From contig CP021220.1 of assembly GCA_003999685.1 (NCBI GenBank), positions 3,224,001-3,288,000 of the forward strand: a stretch of DNA of 64,000 nucleotides, in the 5' to 3' direction. The position numbers were made by a program, and so were the translations under genes. This DNA is from Taiwanofungus camphoratus (taxonomy: Eukaryota > Basidiomycota > Agaricomycetes > Polyporales > Taiwanofungaceae). Under the pieces are notes generated by a model. The model was not told where the DNA came from. It saw only the letters and a program-made list of their open reading frames with translations, and searched no databases. Shown here in pieces: positions 23,738 to 33,900 of this stretch (positions are counted from its first letter, which is position 1; the number at the start of each line of letters is the position of its first letter).

Positions 23738-25428
23738 ATGGCACTCGGCTCCCGCCTGCTCTCGACCCTGCTCCTCGCGCTCCTCGTCGCGGCGAACCCG
23801 ATCGTGGTGCGCGACAACAAGATCTCGCTGCCACTCGTCAAGCGCACGAACTTTGTCAACGGCACAGTAAACCTGTTGCAGCGCGACCAGGCCCGCGCTG
23901 CGCACCTCAAGGCCCGTGCAGCGGCAAAGCGGAGTGGCATTCCCGCTCGTGAGGTCGGCAGCGTCTCGGCGACGAACCAGGCTGAGGACTACATCGTCAG
24001 CGTCGGCGTCGGCAGCCCTGCCACTTACTGTAAGCGGGTCCGTGTGTGAAGGGTCGTTTCTTGCCTAATTCGTCGAAAGACAACCTTTTGGTCGACACTG
24101 GCAGCTCCAACACCTGGCTCGGTGCTGACAAGGCGTACAAGAAGACGTCCACTTCCAAGAGTACGGGCGAGAGTGTGGTAAGCTTCCGTCTTGCGCGTGC
24201 CGCAGTCCGCATTCAGTGCTTCTCTGTCTGCTATAGTCTGTCACATACGGGTCGGGTTCATTCTCCGGCACGGAGTACACCGACACTGTTACCTTTGGTG
24301 ATGGCTTGACCATCACTAAGCAGTCCATCGGCGTTGCCAGCAGTTCGCAGGGCTTCAGTGGTGTGGATGGTATCCTTGGGTAAGGCATGCACGTCGTAAG
24401 AGAACAGGAGAGGTGTGCTGAATCATGTTCCAGAATCGGGCCTGTTGATTTGACTGAGGGTACCCTGGGGAACTCTTACAACACTATCCCCACTGGTGAG
24501 ATTCGTTTGCAGATCAGTATTACACATAACCTCACCCTCCACCCCCATCACCAGTTACGGATAACCTCTACTCGCAGGGTGTCATCGACTCAGACATCGT
24601 CGCTGTGTCCTTCCAGCCAACGACCTCCGAGTCTGACACTAATGGTGAGCTTACCTTCGGGGGTACCGACTCTTCCCAGTACACTGGCTCGATCAGCTAC
24701 ACGTGAGCAAGGCTCGCTTACACCACGAGACCGATTTCTTACACCTACTCATAGCCCTCTGACGTCGACGTCTCCCGCCTCCGAGTACTGGGGTATTGAC
24801 GAGTCGATTACCTACGGTTCTGAGACGATCTTGTCCTCCACGGCTGGTATCGTCGACACGGGTACCACCTTGATTCTGATCGCCACCGGTACGAATGTAT
24901 TCTTGGCGGACTGCTATCCTGAACTAACCTACCCTCAGACGCGTATGACAAGTACAAGTCTGCCATCGGTGCTTCTGAGGATGAGAGCACCGGTCTCCTG
25001 CGCTTGTCCAGCTCGAAGTACAGCAGCCTCAAGTCCCTGTACTTCAACATTGGCAGCGTACGCGTCTCCTTACCCCCACCGCTTGCATTACCGCCGCGCT
25101 AACGCCGGCTATATTTTGCAGGAATCGTACGAGCTGACCGCTAACGCCCAGATCTGGCCGGTGAGTGTGCCCTTTTACTCTTGCAGCCTTCTACGCGCGC
25201 GGCTACTGATGACGACACTCTTCCCTGCAGAGGTCGCTCAACAGTGCCATTGGCGGCAGCTCGGGTGACATCTACTTGGTCGTCAACGACATCGGCTCCA
25301 ACAGCGGCGAGGGTCTTGACTTCATCAACGGCTACACCTTCCTTGAGCGCTACTACTCCGTTTTCGACACTGGCAACAGCCGCGTCGGCTTCGCCACCAC
25401 CTCCTACACCGATGCGACGTCCAACTGA
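23738..25428 (+). CDS. Secreted aspartic protease, polyporopepsin type (peptidase A1)
   Basis: Acid endopeptidase of the pepsin family. The signal peptide is MALGSRLLSTLLLALLVAA, followed by a propeptide rich in Arg, Lys and Ala (to about residue 85) and the mature start GSVSATNQAEDYIVSVGVGS. The first catalytic Asp is in LLVDTGSSNTWLGADKAYKK. The flap region is SVTYGSGSFSGTEYTDTVTF, then GVDGILGIGPVDLTEGTLGN. The second catalytic Asp is in GIVDTGTTLILIATDAYDKY. The C-terminus has GEGLDFINGYTFLERYYSVF and FATTSYTDATSN. About 410 residues, no disulphide-type Cys in the mature part, as in polyporopepsin from white-rot fungi. At least seven short introns; for example one splits the flap exon and one follows DGILG. 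An in-frame ATG at 23681 would add 19 residues before the signal peptide and is less likely. Confidence 0.96.
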
Positions 25429-25573
25429 GCGCGGAGCCGCTCTGCAGACACTTGGAAGTGGATGCCTGAGAAGCATGATCAAATGTATTTCTGGCAAAAG
25501 TATACCTTGTCACATGTTCAAATCGAAATATTTTGCGAATCAAATTCAATGTTGCACTCGTACTTGTTTGCTG

Positions 25574-25802
25574 ATACTGTACCATTTCGACCAACTGTTC
25601 AGTCACAGCACCCTTTGAACTGGTGTTGAGTTCAGATTTGTCACGGGTCACTTCGACCTCTGAACTGGCTGCACGATCAAATGTCACGGTGACGAACTCG
25701 AGGTTTTTGTCCACCGTCGCACCGGCCTTTGAACTGGTGAACTGACCACAATTTCGTGTCACAGTCACAGCCCGTGAACAGTTGGTCGAAATGGCACAGT
25801 AT
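25574..25802. mobile_element. Hairpin / MITE-like element with 28-base inverted repeats
   Basis: Arms at 25574-25601 and 25775-25802 are inverted copies with 27 of 28 positions matching (the left arm starts ATACTGTACCATTTCGACCA). Between them a direct repeat CCTTTGAACTGG occurs at about 25613 and 25726, and a palindrome GTCACGGTGAC lies at 25684-25694. There is no coding capacity. It sits 146 bases after the protease stop, so it may also lie in its 3' UTR. The class is uncertain because no target-site duplication is clear. Confidence 0.5.
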
Positions 25803-26051
25803 TGTGCAAGTCGTATTCAGTCGTTTATGATAATGTGGAAAAGCCATGCCTATCGTTGCTCTGCAAATAGTATTATAATGGCGGTGTTTGAAATAGACCT
25901 GGAACATGCGGGCTTGTACGAGATCTGGAGCTACAAATCCAAAGATACATGGAAAAACAAGGCATACAGAAGTCAAAGCAATCGATTCATACATCTACAG
26001 TTGGATCTACCTGCGGTCTGTCTGACTCCTTGCAACCGCGCACAATGGCAA

Positions 26052-27738
26052 TCAATCCATCTGCTCATCCCAGCCTCCGGGTATATGGCTGCTGTGATCC
26101 CGACCAGAACGGCTAGAGTCGGCGCTTGGCCTACTGCTGCTACCGGTCTGGCCGTTACTGTTTCCGCCTGCATTTCCAAACCCCAGAAAGCCGAACAGTC
26201 CACTCCTACCTTGCGATCTGTCTCTGCTAGGTGATGAGGTGCGTGGCGGAGGACTTCCTGGGCCTCCAGAACCTGAACCAGACCCTCGCGGGGGCCCAGG
26301 TCCAGGGGCGTGATGTTCAGGTTGAGGCACAAGTTGGTATCTAGGGCAACAATGAGGCCCTTGTGGTGCCCATGCACAAACTATAATCAATCTTACCTGC
26401 ACACAGGACATGTGCCGCTGGACTTCAGCCAAGGCATGATGCAGGACTCGTGAAACGGGTGCTTGCAAGGAAGCGTGACAACGACTTGTTCATCAGGGTC
26501 GTCTGTCTCCAATTTGAATTGCTCTTTGCAGACGGCACAGTCCTTCTGCAATAGCGGGGCTGTGAATGATAGTTGTCAGGGGGATAAACAAGTGGTAAAA
26601 TACAGTCTGCATACATCCTTCCTCTAACACGTCTCTTGGTAGATTCTCCATTACTTCCCCCGAAGCAGGTACCGGTGCAGTGGAGTTTGAGTTCTCCATA
26701 ATTTGCGTAATAATCTGATCCAATGCTGGACAAAATAGTTCAGTCAAGAGTGATTTCCTAAGTGACATGCCGTGAAAACATACCTTCTTGATTGAATACA
26801 TAATCTCCCCATCTCCCACTCTCACCGCCCTCCGGACCAAGCATGCCCCCAAAAATCTCATGGAAAGGATCACCACGACCAGGTCGATTAGCTAACATCG
26901 CAAGCAGGTATTGTGCCATCAAGGGTCCGTTTATCACGTGACCGTCAGGCCTTGTATCAGTGTTCCCAGACATGAACCTAGATGAAGGATAAGCCAGAAG
27001 TTGCCTAACACTGCCTGCAGCTGGCTTACTGTGGGAACATAGGGACATCGTCTGGGCCTCCATGCCTAGGAGAGTTCCCCATAATGATAGTCCGTGCTCG
27101 ACCGTCGGGCGAGCCTTGAATCCGGATAGTGAAGCCAGTGCCGTCAACCTGGATATCACTATCAGTGCAAACTACGGTATCGTCGTCTAAGTAGTGCAGA
27201 CCGTTCGATCGCGTCCGCTGGGCGGACCTTCTGACCGCGGGCGAGGTGATGCTGGTCTTCTGAATGGCCGAGTACTCGTGCCTGAGGATGCGTTTGGTCT
27301 GTCTCGAAGGAGAGTACGGAGTGCTACTATGTGGCAACACATAACCATGACATAGGATGACATTAGCCCGCCATGATGACAAACCTAGGAAGCCGTCCAT
27401 ATCCGCAGGAAATTCACCATCATCAAAACCGCCATGGGCATGCTGAAACTCGCGCGGGTCGTCCGCAGGATTCTCCATCTATAGTGTATGCTATGAGCAC
27501 CTGCACAATGGTTGCGGTACACGAGCCTGCCTTCTCTACAAATGTTCCATTACATGACGCACAATGGGGATCTGGGACCTAGATGATGGTCACTGCAGCT
27601 CTGGTTGATAAAGGGAAGAGAGACTAACCATGAGGGGCCTCATTTCAGCATGGCACTGTCGAGACGATCAATGAGCGTCGCACTCGGCAGCGGCGTGCTC
27701 ACCTCGTGACAGTACCACAATGGTTCTCTGCTCGACAT
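26052..27738 (-). CDS. RING-type E3 ubiquitin ligase, RNF126/RNF115-like
   Basis: An N-terminal zinc ribbon, MSSREPLWYCHE then CHAEMRPLMVPDPHCASCNG (residues about 1-45), is followed by MENPADDPREFQHAHGGFDD. The middle is variable and includes GDPFHEIFGGMLG and EALDQIITQIMENSNSTAPV. The C-terminal RING-H2 reads CAVCKEQFKLETDDPDEQVV, then LPCKHPFHESCIMPWLKSSG and TCPVC, all eight zinc ligands present. A Gly/Ser/Pro-rich tail follows (GSGSGSGGPG) and ends GGWDEQMD. This zinc ribbon plus RING-H2 layout is that of RNF126/RNF115, which ubiquitinate mislocalised proteins and receptors. About 430 residues in seven or more exons. The start is the ATG just before the zinc ribbon. It is divergent from the MSC7-like gene, start codons 203 bases apart. 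Confidence 0.93.
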
Positions 27739-27940
27739 CGTTGCGGTCGGTGAGCTCTGCTGACTTGGAACACAGGTTTGGTGGTGGCAGTCCAGGAATG
27801 ACGTTGACGCCTGCTTCTGCTTAGAGTCAGCCACAGGGAGCAAAGCAAGGTAAACAACGCGAAAAACGCGCGCGAGCAACATGTTCCAACTTGCTGCTTC
27901 TTGCAATCGTACCAGGCCATTCATCTATACATTCTACTCC
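27739..27940. promoter_or_regulatory. Divergent promoter, RING ligase / MSC7-like gene
   Basis: About 200 bases separate the two opposing start codons. No clear TATA element; regulation is inferred only from geometry. Confidence 0.4.
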
Positions 27941-30383
27941 ATGGCTTTCTTTCGTGATGACTACGACGATGACGGCTTTGACATGATATACATGCTTACT
28001 GCGACTTTTGCTCTCGGAATCTACCTTGTTATTCATCGCTTTCAGAGTATTCACAACCGAGCAGTTCCTTTTCGTCTGTCAACACCATCGGTACGCCTTT
28101 TTGATGGTTGTACGTAGTAGTCACAGCGTGACATATCTGCAGCAAGTTGGGCCTGCGTTTGAAGCTCATAAGATACCAAACCCAACACTTGAGTCCCACT
28201 TACTGCACGAGGAACTTAGACCGTCATTTATAGCGGCGGGCAGGAGATATATCACCTGCTTTGATCCTGCTACCTCGTTCCACCTTGCAACTGTCGTTGC
28301 AGACAATGCTACCGAGATCACGCAAAAGATAGGTCGTGCTGTCGAAGCTCAAAGGAGCTGGAGAAACACTTCGTTCCGAGATCGAAGACGTGTCATCCGC
28401 AGCTTGAAGAAGTGGTTGGTAGACAATCAAGAGGTTTGTGCCAAACTCGCCTGCCGTGACACAGGAAAAACACGTGGGTTCATCTCTGGTGTAAATGTGT
28501 CTTGAGTTAATTGTCGTGTGATCTCCGCAGTACTTGATGCTGCCCTTGGGGAAATTCTGACAACATGTTCTAAGATGGACTGGCTGATCAATCATGGAGA
28601 GCGTGTCTTGCGCCCTGAATCGAGAAGGAACAACCTTCTCATGTTCTATAAGAAGTCCCAAGTACATTTCGAGCCCCTCGGTGTCGTTGCTGCTATCGTG
28701 TCTTGGAACTATCGTTCGTAGCTCATGTCATCTCTTGCGTCCTGGGCTAATTGCATTTTTCTAACGCACTAGCACTTCATAACGCATGGTCCCCTATTCT
28801 TGCTGCATTGTTTGCTGGTGATGGAATCGTTCTCAAGTGTTCGGAGCACGTCCTTTGGTCCACAATGTGGTTTATAGACGCCATCAAGGAATGCCTCAAA
28901 GTTTGCGGACATAGTCCAGAGTTGGTACAGGTGGGTTAGTCTATTTTCACACGTAACAGCATGCTTGACCTGTGTTCAGTTGGTATGCTGTTATCCTGAA
29001 GACGCCGAGGCACTGACCAGGTCCGAGCTCATTAAACACATCACCTTCATTGGCTCGGAGGAAGTGGGGCGCAAGGTATTTGTTAATTCATAGACTCTAT
29101 AAAGGACATGTTTTATTGACGACTGACCTCAGGTGGCTATGGCTGCGACTGAGCATTTGACTCCAGTGACTCTGGAGCTTGGGGGCAAGGACCCGGCGAT
29201 CATTTTGCCATCTACAGATCTCGAGAAATGGTCCAGTATCTGGATGCGCGGGATTTTGTATGCTTCACCTCTATGGACAAAGGAATGCCCCTAACCAGAG
29301 CCTACAGCCAGAACGCGGGTCAGAATTGTATCGGCATTGAACGACTGATTGTTCATTCCTCTCAGTACGATGAGCTGCGCGAGATTATCACCAGGAGGAC
29401 GTCCGAGTTGCGTGTCGGATCCGCCCTATCGAATCCCAACGATGGCTTTGTGCCGACTGTGGACGTCGGTGCCGTGATCTCGTTAGATAAAATAACGGAT
29501 CTTACGCGCATCATCGCAGACAGCGGAATCGAACCGGATATAGGTGGCGAGCGCTATCCGCATCCGTACCTGGAGAACGGCACATATTTCCAACCGACTG
29601 TGATAGGAGAGGTCGATCCTATGTCAGAGCTTGCGCAGCAGGAATGTGAGTCCCACTTGGCATGCAGTTGATTTCTGATGGAGACCAAGCTATAGTGTTT
29701 GCGCCTGTCGCACTTCTCATCAAGTATGACGATGTCAACGAGGCTATCGAAATCGCGAATGGAACACGGTATGGACTCGGCGCAAGCGTGTTTGGCCCTA
29801 GTCAGGAGCAGTGCGTCAAAGTCGCGAAGCAACTGGAATGTGGCATGGTCTCGATCAATGACTTTGCAGTCTTCTATGTGAGTGCTGTAGTCTTGGAGTC
29901 ATACCATACATGTGCTGATCTTGTTCACAGGTGAAGTAGGTGCTTCGGTGGTGATCAGTCTAGCATCAAGACTCACCATGTGTTCAACCATAGCCAAGAC
30001 CTACCGTTCGGGGGCACCAAGGCCAGCGGATACGGTAGATTTGGTGCGGTTCCAAATGTCTTCGACAGATGTGAGGTTCAAGCTCTGACTTCTTCGTACC
30101 AGGTGGTCCGGAAGGATTACGTGCGCTCACAAACCCGAAAGTGATTGTTGTCGACCGCTTTGCGTGGCTCGTACAAACGATCATACCGAAACCGCTGGAC
30201 TATCCAGTGCGATCTATCGTGCAGAGCTGGTATGTCTCAGATCTTCTCTCCTCGCGCAGATGGCAATGACACCGGTGTTTCTGTAGGGAATTCGTCAGCG
30301 GGCTGATTGGATTCATATATGGTGATGGGTGGCGGACTCGGATAGATTCTCTGGTGAGGCTGGTTCAAGCGTCGGGAAGATAG
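27941..30383 (+). CDS. MSC7: Membrane-anchored aldehyde dehydrogenase, MSC7 type
   Basis: NAD(P)-dependent aldehyde dehydrogenase of the MSC7 (yeast YHR039C) subgroup. The N-terminus MAFFRDDYDDDGFDMIYMLT runs into ATFALGIYLVIHRF, a single membrane segment (about residues 17-34), so it is probably anchored in the ER. Then come FEAHKIPNPTLESHLLHEEL, RRRVIRSLKKWLVDNQEVCA, the substrate/cofactor block FEPLGVVAAIVSWNY, FIGSEEVGRKVAMAATEHLT, the general base Glu in TLELGGKDPAII, and the catalytic Cys in QNAGQNCIGIERL. The end has LPFGGTKASGYGRFGGPGGL, RALTNPKVIVVDRF and a second hydrophobic stretch (SGLIGFIYGDGWR). About 600 residues, ten or so introns, all key residues present. The start is the ATG giving the acidic N-terminus; 27881 is in frame but lies in the promoter. 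Confidence 0.93.
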
Positions 30384-31350
30384 CTTGGATGGTAGTCGGC
30401 GGTCACGGTGATGTATATATCGTGCGATCTAATGACTGAGATACGTGATTCTGACTGTCTCACTGCGAGTCCCCCAATCTGAAGCTTTCCGCAAGAACCT
30501 CTGAGCACTGCAGGATGATCGATCCACTAGCAATGGGATACCCATCCTCCTGTGCTCGACTTGAACAGAAAAGAATATATTAACTCTTCATATCGTACCT
30601 CAGGGCGACATGCTACGTCGCGCCTTTCTGCTAGTGTCCGCATGCAGATAGCGACTTCACTGCAACGTATTGTTTATCATACAAATGTTGAGAACACCGA
30701 ATGGAGAATCCATGGTTGAAACATATGGCCGACTGTAGAAATTCGGACAGCAGGGCAAGATGAGCATGTGCTTTTACCATAAAAGGTAAGCTGTGCCATC
30801 CTTCTCCTGAGGTTAACAACGTTTGACCCCGTACATCCTTGTGCTTTCAATTGTCTCTTTGCGCGTTTGTGATCAAACAACCAATGAGCTGTGCTGGTGC
30901 GCAACGGTGCCGCAAACGTTCTTCCCCGCGCCGGCCTATGAGCGCTATCGAACAGAGTTCTTACCTTCCCTTGTCTCGGAGCTATAGTGTTCTGATTTTA
31001 GACCATATTCAATTCTTTCTCTGGCTCCCATGCGTCCTGTCAGCGGCTTTGCAAGATATGAGTGTGCGCAGGTTGATTGGTGCCCCTCGATGAATCATGT
31101 CACTTCCACTACTTCCCCTGAAACAGCTTAAGCGACATCGTGCGCTTCCCGCAGCGCATGGGCTCAGTTCGGCACTGAGCTATCTCCTCCATGTCCACAC
31201 TGCATCCCATCAGTTGTCTGCCAGATATCCCGGTTCCCGTCTCGGATCCGAAGATGTCCAACGGCATACTTAACGTAAGCTCGGACGGGCGGCGATCTTG
31301 TCCTCAGCACGACTTGCAGCCTCACAGTCCTCTCCATAACGTTGCCTAGG
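30384..31350. other. Intergenic, nothing recognised
   Basis: Short chance frames only. It holds the MSC7-like 3' flank and the promoter of the RNase T2 gene. Confidence 0.4.
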
Positions 31351-32772
31351 ATGCTCACTTCATTTTCGTTGGCAGCCCTTGCGGGTTCGTCTCTAGCGTC
31401 CCCGTACATAGACTCCATGGATTCTATGAGCCTGTTCCAGAGGAGTCTCAGCTCGGGCTGTAGCACTAGCGGACCAGCTTCCTGCCAGAACACCACTGTT
31501 GAGCAGGACCTTTGTTGCTTTGAGGCGCCTGGAGTATGTTCCCTTTCCCTCAATATCCATGCGCTATGTCTGATGTGTCTCTTTGTAATTACAGGGTCAA
31601 ATTTTGCAGGTTCAGGTATGGTATCACCATAGATTGCCATTGGGCACATAAACATCTTCCGGTATAGTTTTGGGACACAGATCCGTCGACTGGCCCATCT
31701 GACAGCTGGACAATCCATGGTATGCCATTATGCGTTAATGTCCAATGGTGCAGTCAGATCTTGAATATGTGCAATCAGGTCTCTGGCCAGACTAGTCAGT
31801 GCAATCATTTACGATTCGTTTATACAAGTATCGAATGTGACCCACAGTTGTGATGGCTCTTATGCGGAAGGTTGTGACCCATCCCGCGACTACGATGATA
31901 TCACAACCGTGAGTTCAATCTTCTGTATCATGATGCCCTTCTTGATAATCGGGTAGTTGTTGGGAGACCAAGGTGCCAGCTCTACATTATCGTACATGCA
32001 AACCGTGAGTCCAATCTGCTGAAGGAGATACTGAATTGACCATCCGGTCATCCAGTACTGGGTGAGCGACGACGAGTCCAATGAAGATTTCTGGGAGGTG
32101 GGCGGAGCATGCGCACGTATAACGAGATTGATTATTGAACAACCTCTGTTGGCAGCATGAGTGGTCCACGCATGGTACCTGCTATAGCACCCTTAGACCA
32201 TCGTGTCTTCCGAGCGGAAGCGCCAAAGGCGCCGAGGTCTGCATACATTCGAAATGTGCAAAAATGATTGCTTAAGAGAGTCATTTCGATTCAGGCGGTC
32301 GCATTCTTTGAAACTGCTGTTTCGCTTTTCAAGGTATGTACAGCACTAACTCTGTCCACTAGCAGCTAAGATCTCTTGCAGACCCTTCCGACGTACAAGT
32401 GGCTTGAGCAAGCTGGCATCACCCCCAACTCAAAGAAGACATATACGCTAAACACGCTTATCGACGCTCTGGAAGGTGCAGCAGGGGTATGTACCCGATT
32501 GCGCTCCGAGGCGGCGGTCATTATTGATGCCTATGACTGTCAGGTCAAGCCTGCTCTGGACTGCTATGACGATTCAGTATCCCAAATCAGCTGGTACTTC
32601 AATTTGAAAGGCTCTATGATCGACGGAGACTTCGTTCCCATAGGTAAGAGCTGCCAGCCATGACTACGTACGCTCTTCTGACTCGATCCTTGTTGCATTT
32701 ATAGATGCTCCGGAGAAGGGATCGTGCCCCTCGAGCGGCATCAAGTACCCGCCCAAGTCCGGTAGTAACTAA
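31351..32772 (+). CDS. Secreted ribonuclease T2
   Basis: Extracellular RNase that cleaves RNA through 2',3'-cyclic phosphates. The signal peptide is [18 protein letters not shown]. Exons then give [38 protein letters not shown], the first catalytic block [20 protein letters not shown], then [20 protein letters not shown] and [14 protein letters not shown], the second catalytic block [58 protein letters not shown] and the end [15 protein letters not shown]. Length (about 265 residues) and Cys pattern fit fungal RNase T2. The second block normally reads HEWxKHGTC; here the catalytic Lys is Thr (codon ACG at 32168-32170). About nine very short exons. Two consecutive introns begin with nearly the same 21 bases (31905 and 32001). 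The start is the ATG of the signal peptide. Confidence 0.94.
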
Positions 32773-33349
32773 TTCTGTATGCAGCGCCTACTGAGCGATG
32801 ATACCCTTATTAATGGTTGGGAAAAGAGAGCGAGTGAGCCAGTGGCACCGAGGTCTGCATGCTTACCTCCGATTGTAAGCGTAGATATCAATGTATTATT
32901 GGTTGTACAACGCATCTGCGGCACGAAAACACGAAGGACTTGCAAATCATATACATCGGAACCCAGTATTCATCGAGTCCCGTCTGTCCCTTCATTTGAA
33001 AATTTGCTTGCCTTTCTAGGAACATACAGTATGATACATTTCATGAGACCCCCACGACGCATCAATTGGTTTTGACTGGCACAGGTCCTCCACATCCCAC
33101 TCCATTTAACCCTCATCCGACTTGCATAGGAACCTTACTGTAAGTGTGGTGTATTGACATCAGTCTATTCTCCACACCTTGTGGAAGCCTATTCAACGGT
33201 CTATCGTTTCCCCACCATGACATCATGTATGTTAGCTCGAAAATAGATATAAAGACAAGCCAGCAGCTTGTGAATGTCAATATCGCTCGCTTACTTACAC
33301 GTCACATAGAAGAAACATAACCCCACCTATCGTATCTCAGTTAGCCAAA
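32773..33349. other. Intergenic between RNase T2 and con-6
   Basis: No gene. At about 32848 the word CCGAGGTCTGCAT repeats a splice-donor region of the RNase T2 gene (32229), a small local duplication. A TATA element sits near the right end. Confidence 0.4.
33247..33258 (+). promoter_or_regulatory. TATA-like box of the con-6 gene
   Basis: AGATATAAAGAC lies about 92 bases before the ATG at 33350. Confidence 0.5.
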
Positions 33350-33638
33350 ATGTCCACGCAAGGAGAATTCCACGCCCAAAACGCAGGTGAATCTACCATG
33401 TCGCAGTGATATCAAACTTACACGTATGAATGTCAAGGTCGCTCGCGGACACAAAGCAGCTATCAACAATCCAAACGTCTCAGAAGAGGCCAAGGAGAAC
33501 TCTCGTCGAGCCCTCGACGAGCTTGAGGGTAGTCCAGACCCTCAGGACTTCACTGCTAGTGTGGGCAGCCACAAAACCGAATCGTATGATCCTAACAGCG
33601 CGGCTCGCAGCGCTAGTGAATCTAAGGTGGGGTTCTAG
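33350..33638 (+). CDS. Conidiation-specific protein 6 (con-6) family
   Basis: A small hydrophilic protein of about 75 residues. The first exon is MSTQGEFHAQNAG; after a 45-50 base intron comes VARGHKAAINNPNVSEEAKE, NSRRALDELEGSPDPQDFTA and SYDPNSAARSASESK. The core HKAAINNPNVSEEAK is the con-6 signature, known from genes expressed in sporulation and stress; its biochemical role is unknown. Most con-6 proteins carry two such cores; here only one is present. The end is ambiguous: reading on gives KVGF and a stop at 33638, while splicing an intron at 33627-33688 would place TGA directly after Lys at 33691. Confidence 0.8.
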
Positions 33639-33900
33639 CACTTGTTACAGATATTTTATAATACTTACGAATCGTTTCCTGTGTCTAGTGAGTATGACAC
33701 TGAAACATGGCATTTTTGTTGATTGACTCCGACATTTTCAAGTGAACTGAAATTCCGCTCTCGTGGTGGCCAGTACTAACGGTATCGTCCCGAATTTGTG
33801 TATCGCTACCTGCTGTCAGACAGTTTGCTCCGTTGTATATCAGAAGATTGTACTGTATTTTGTACACAACTCTCCACTCCAAATCTGATCCAATCGTAAA

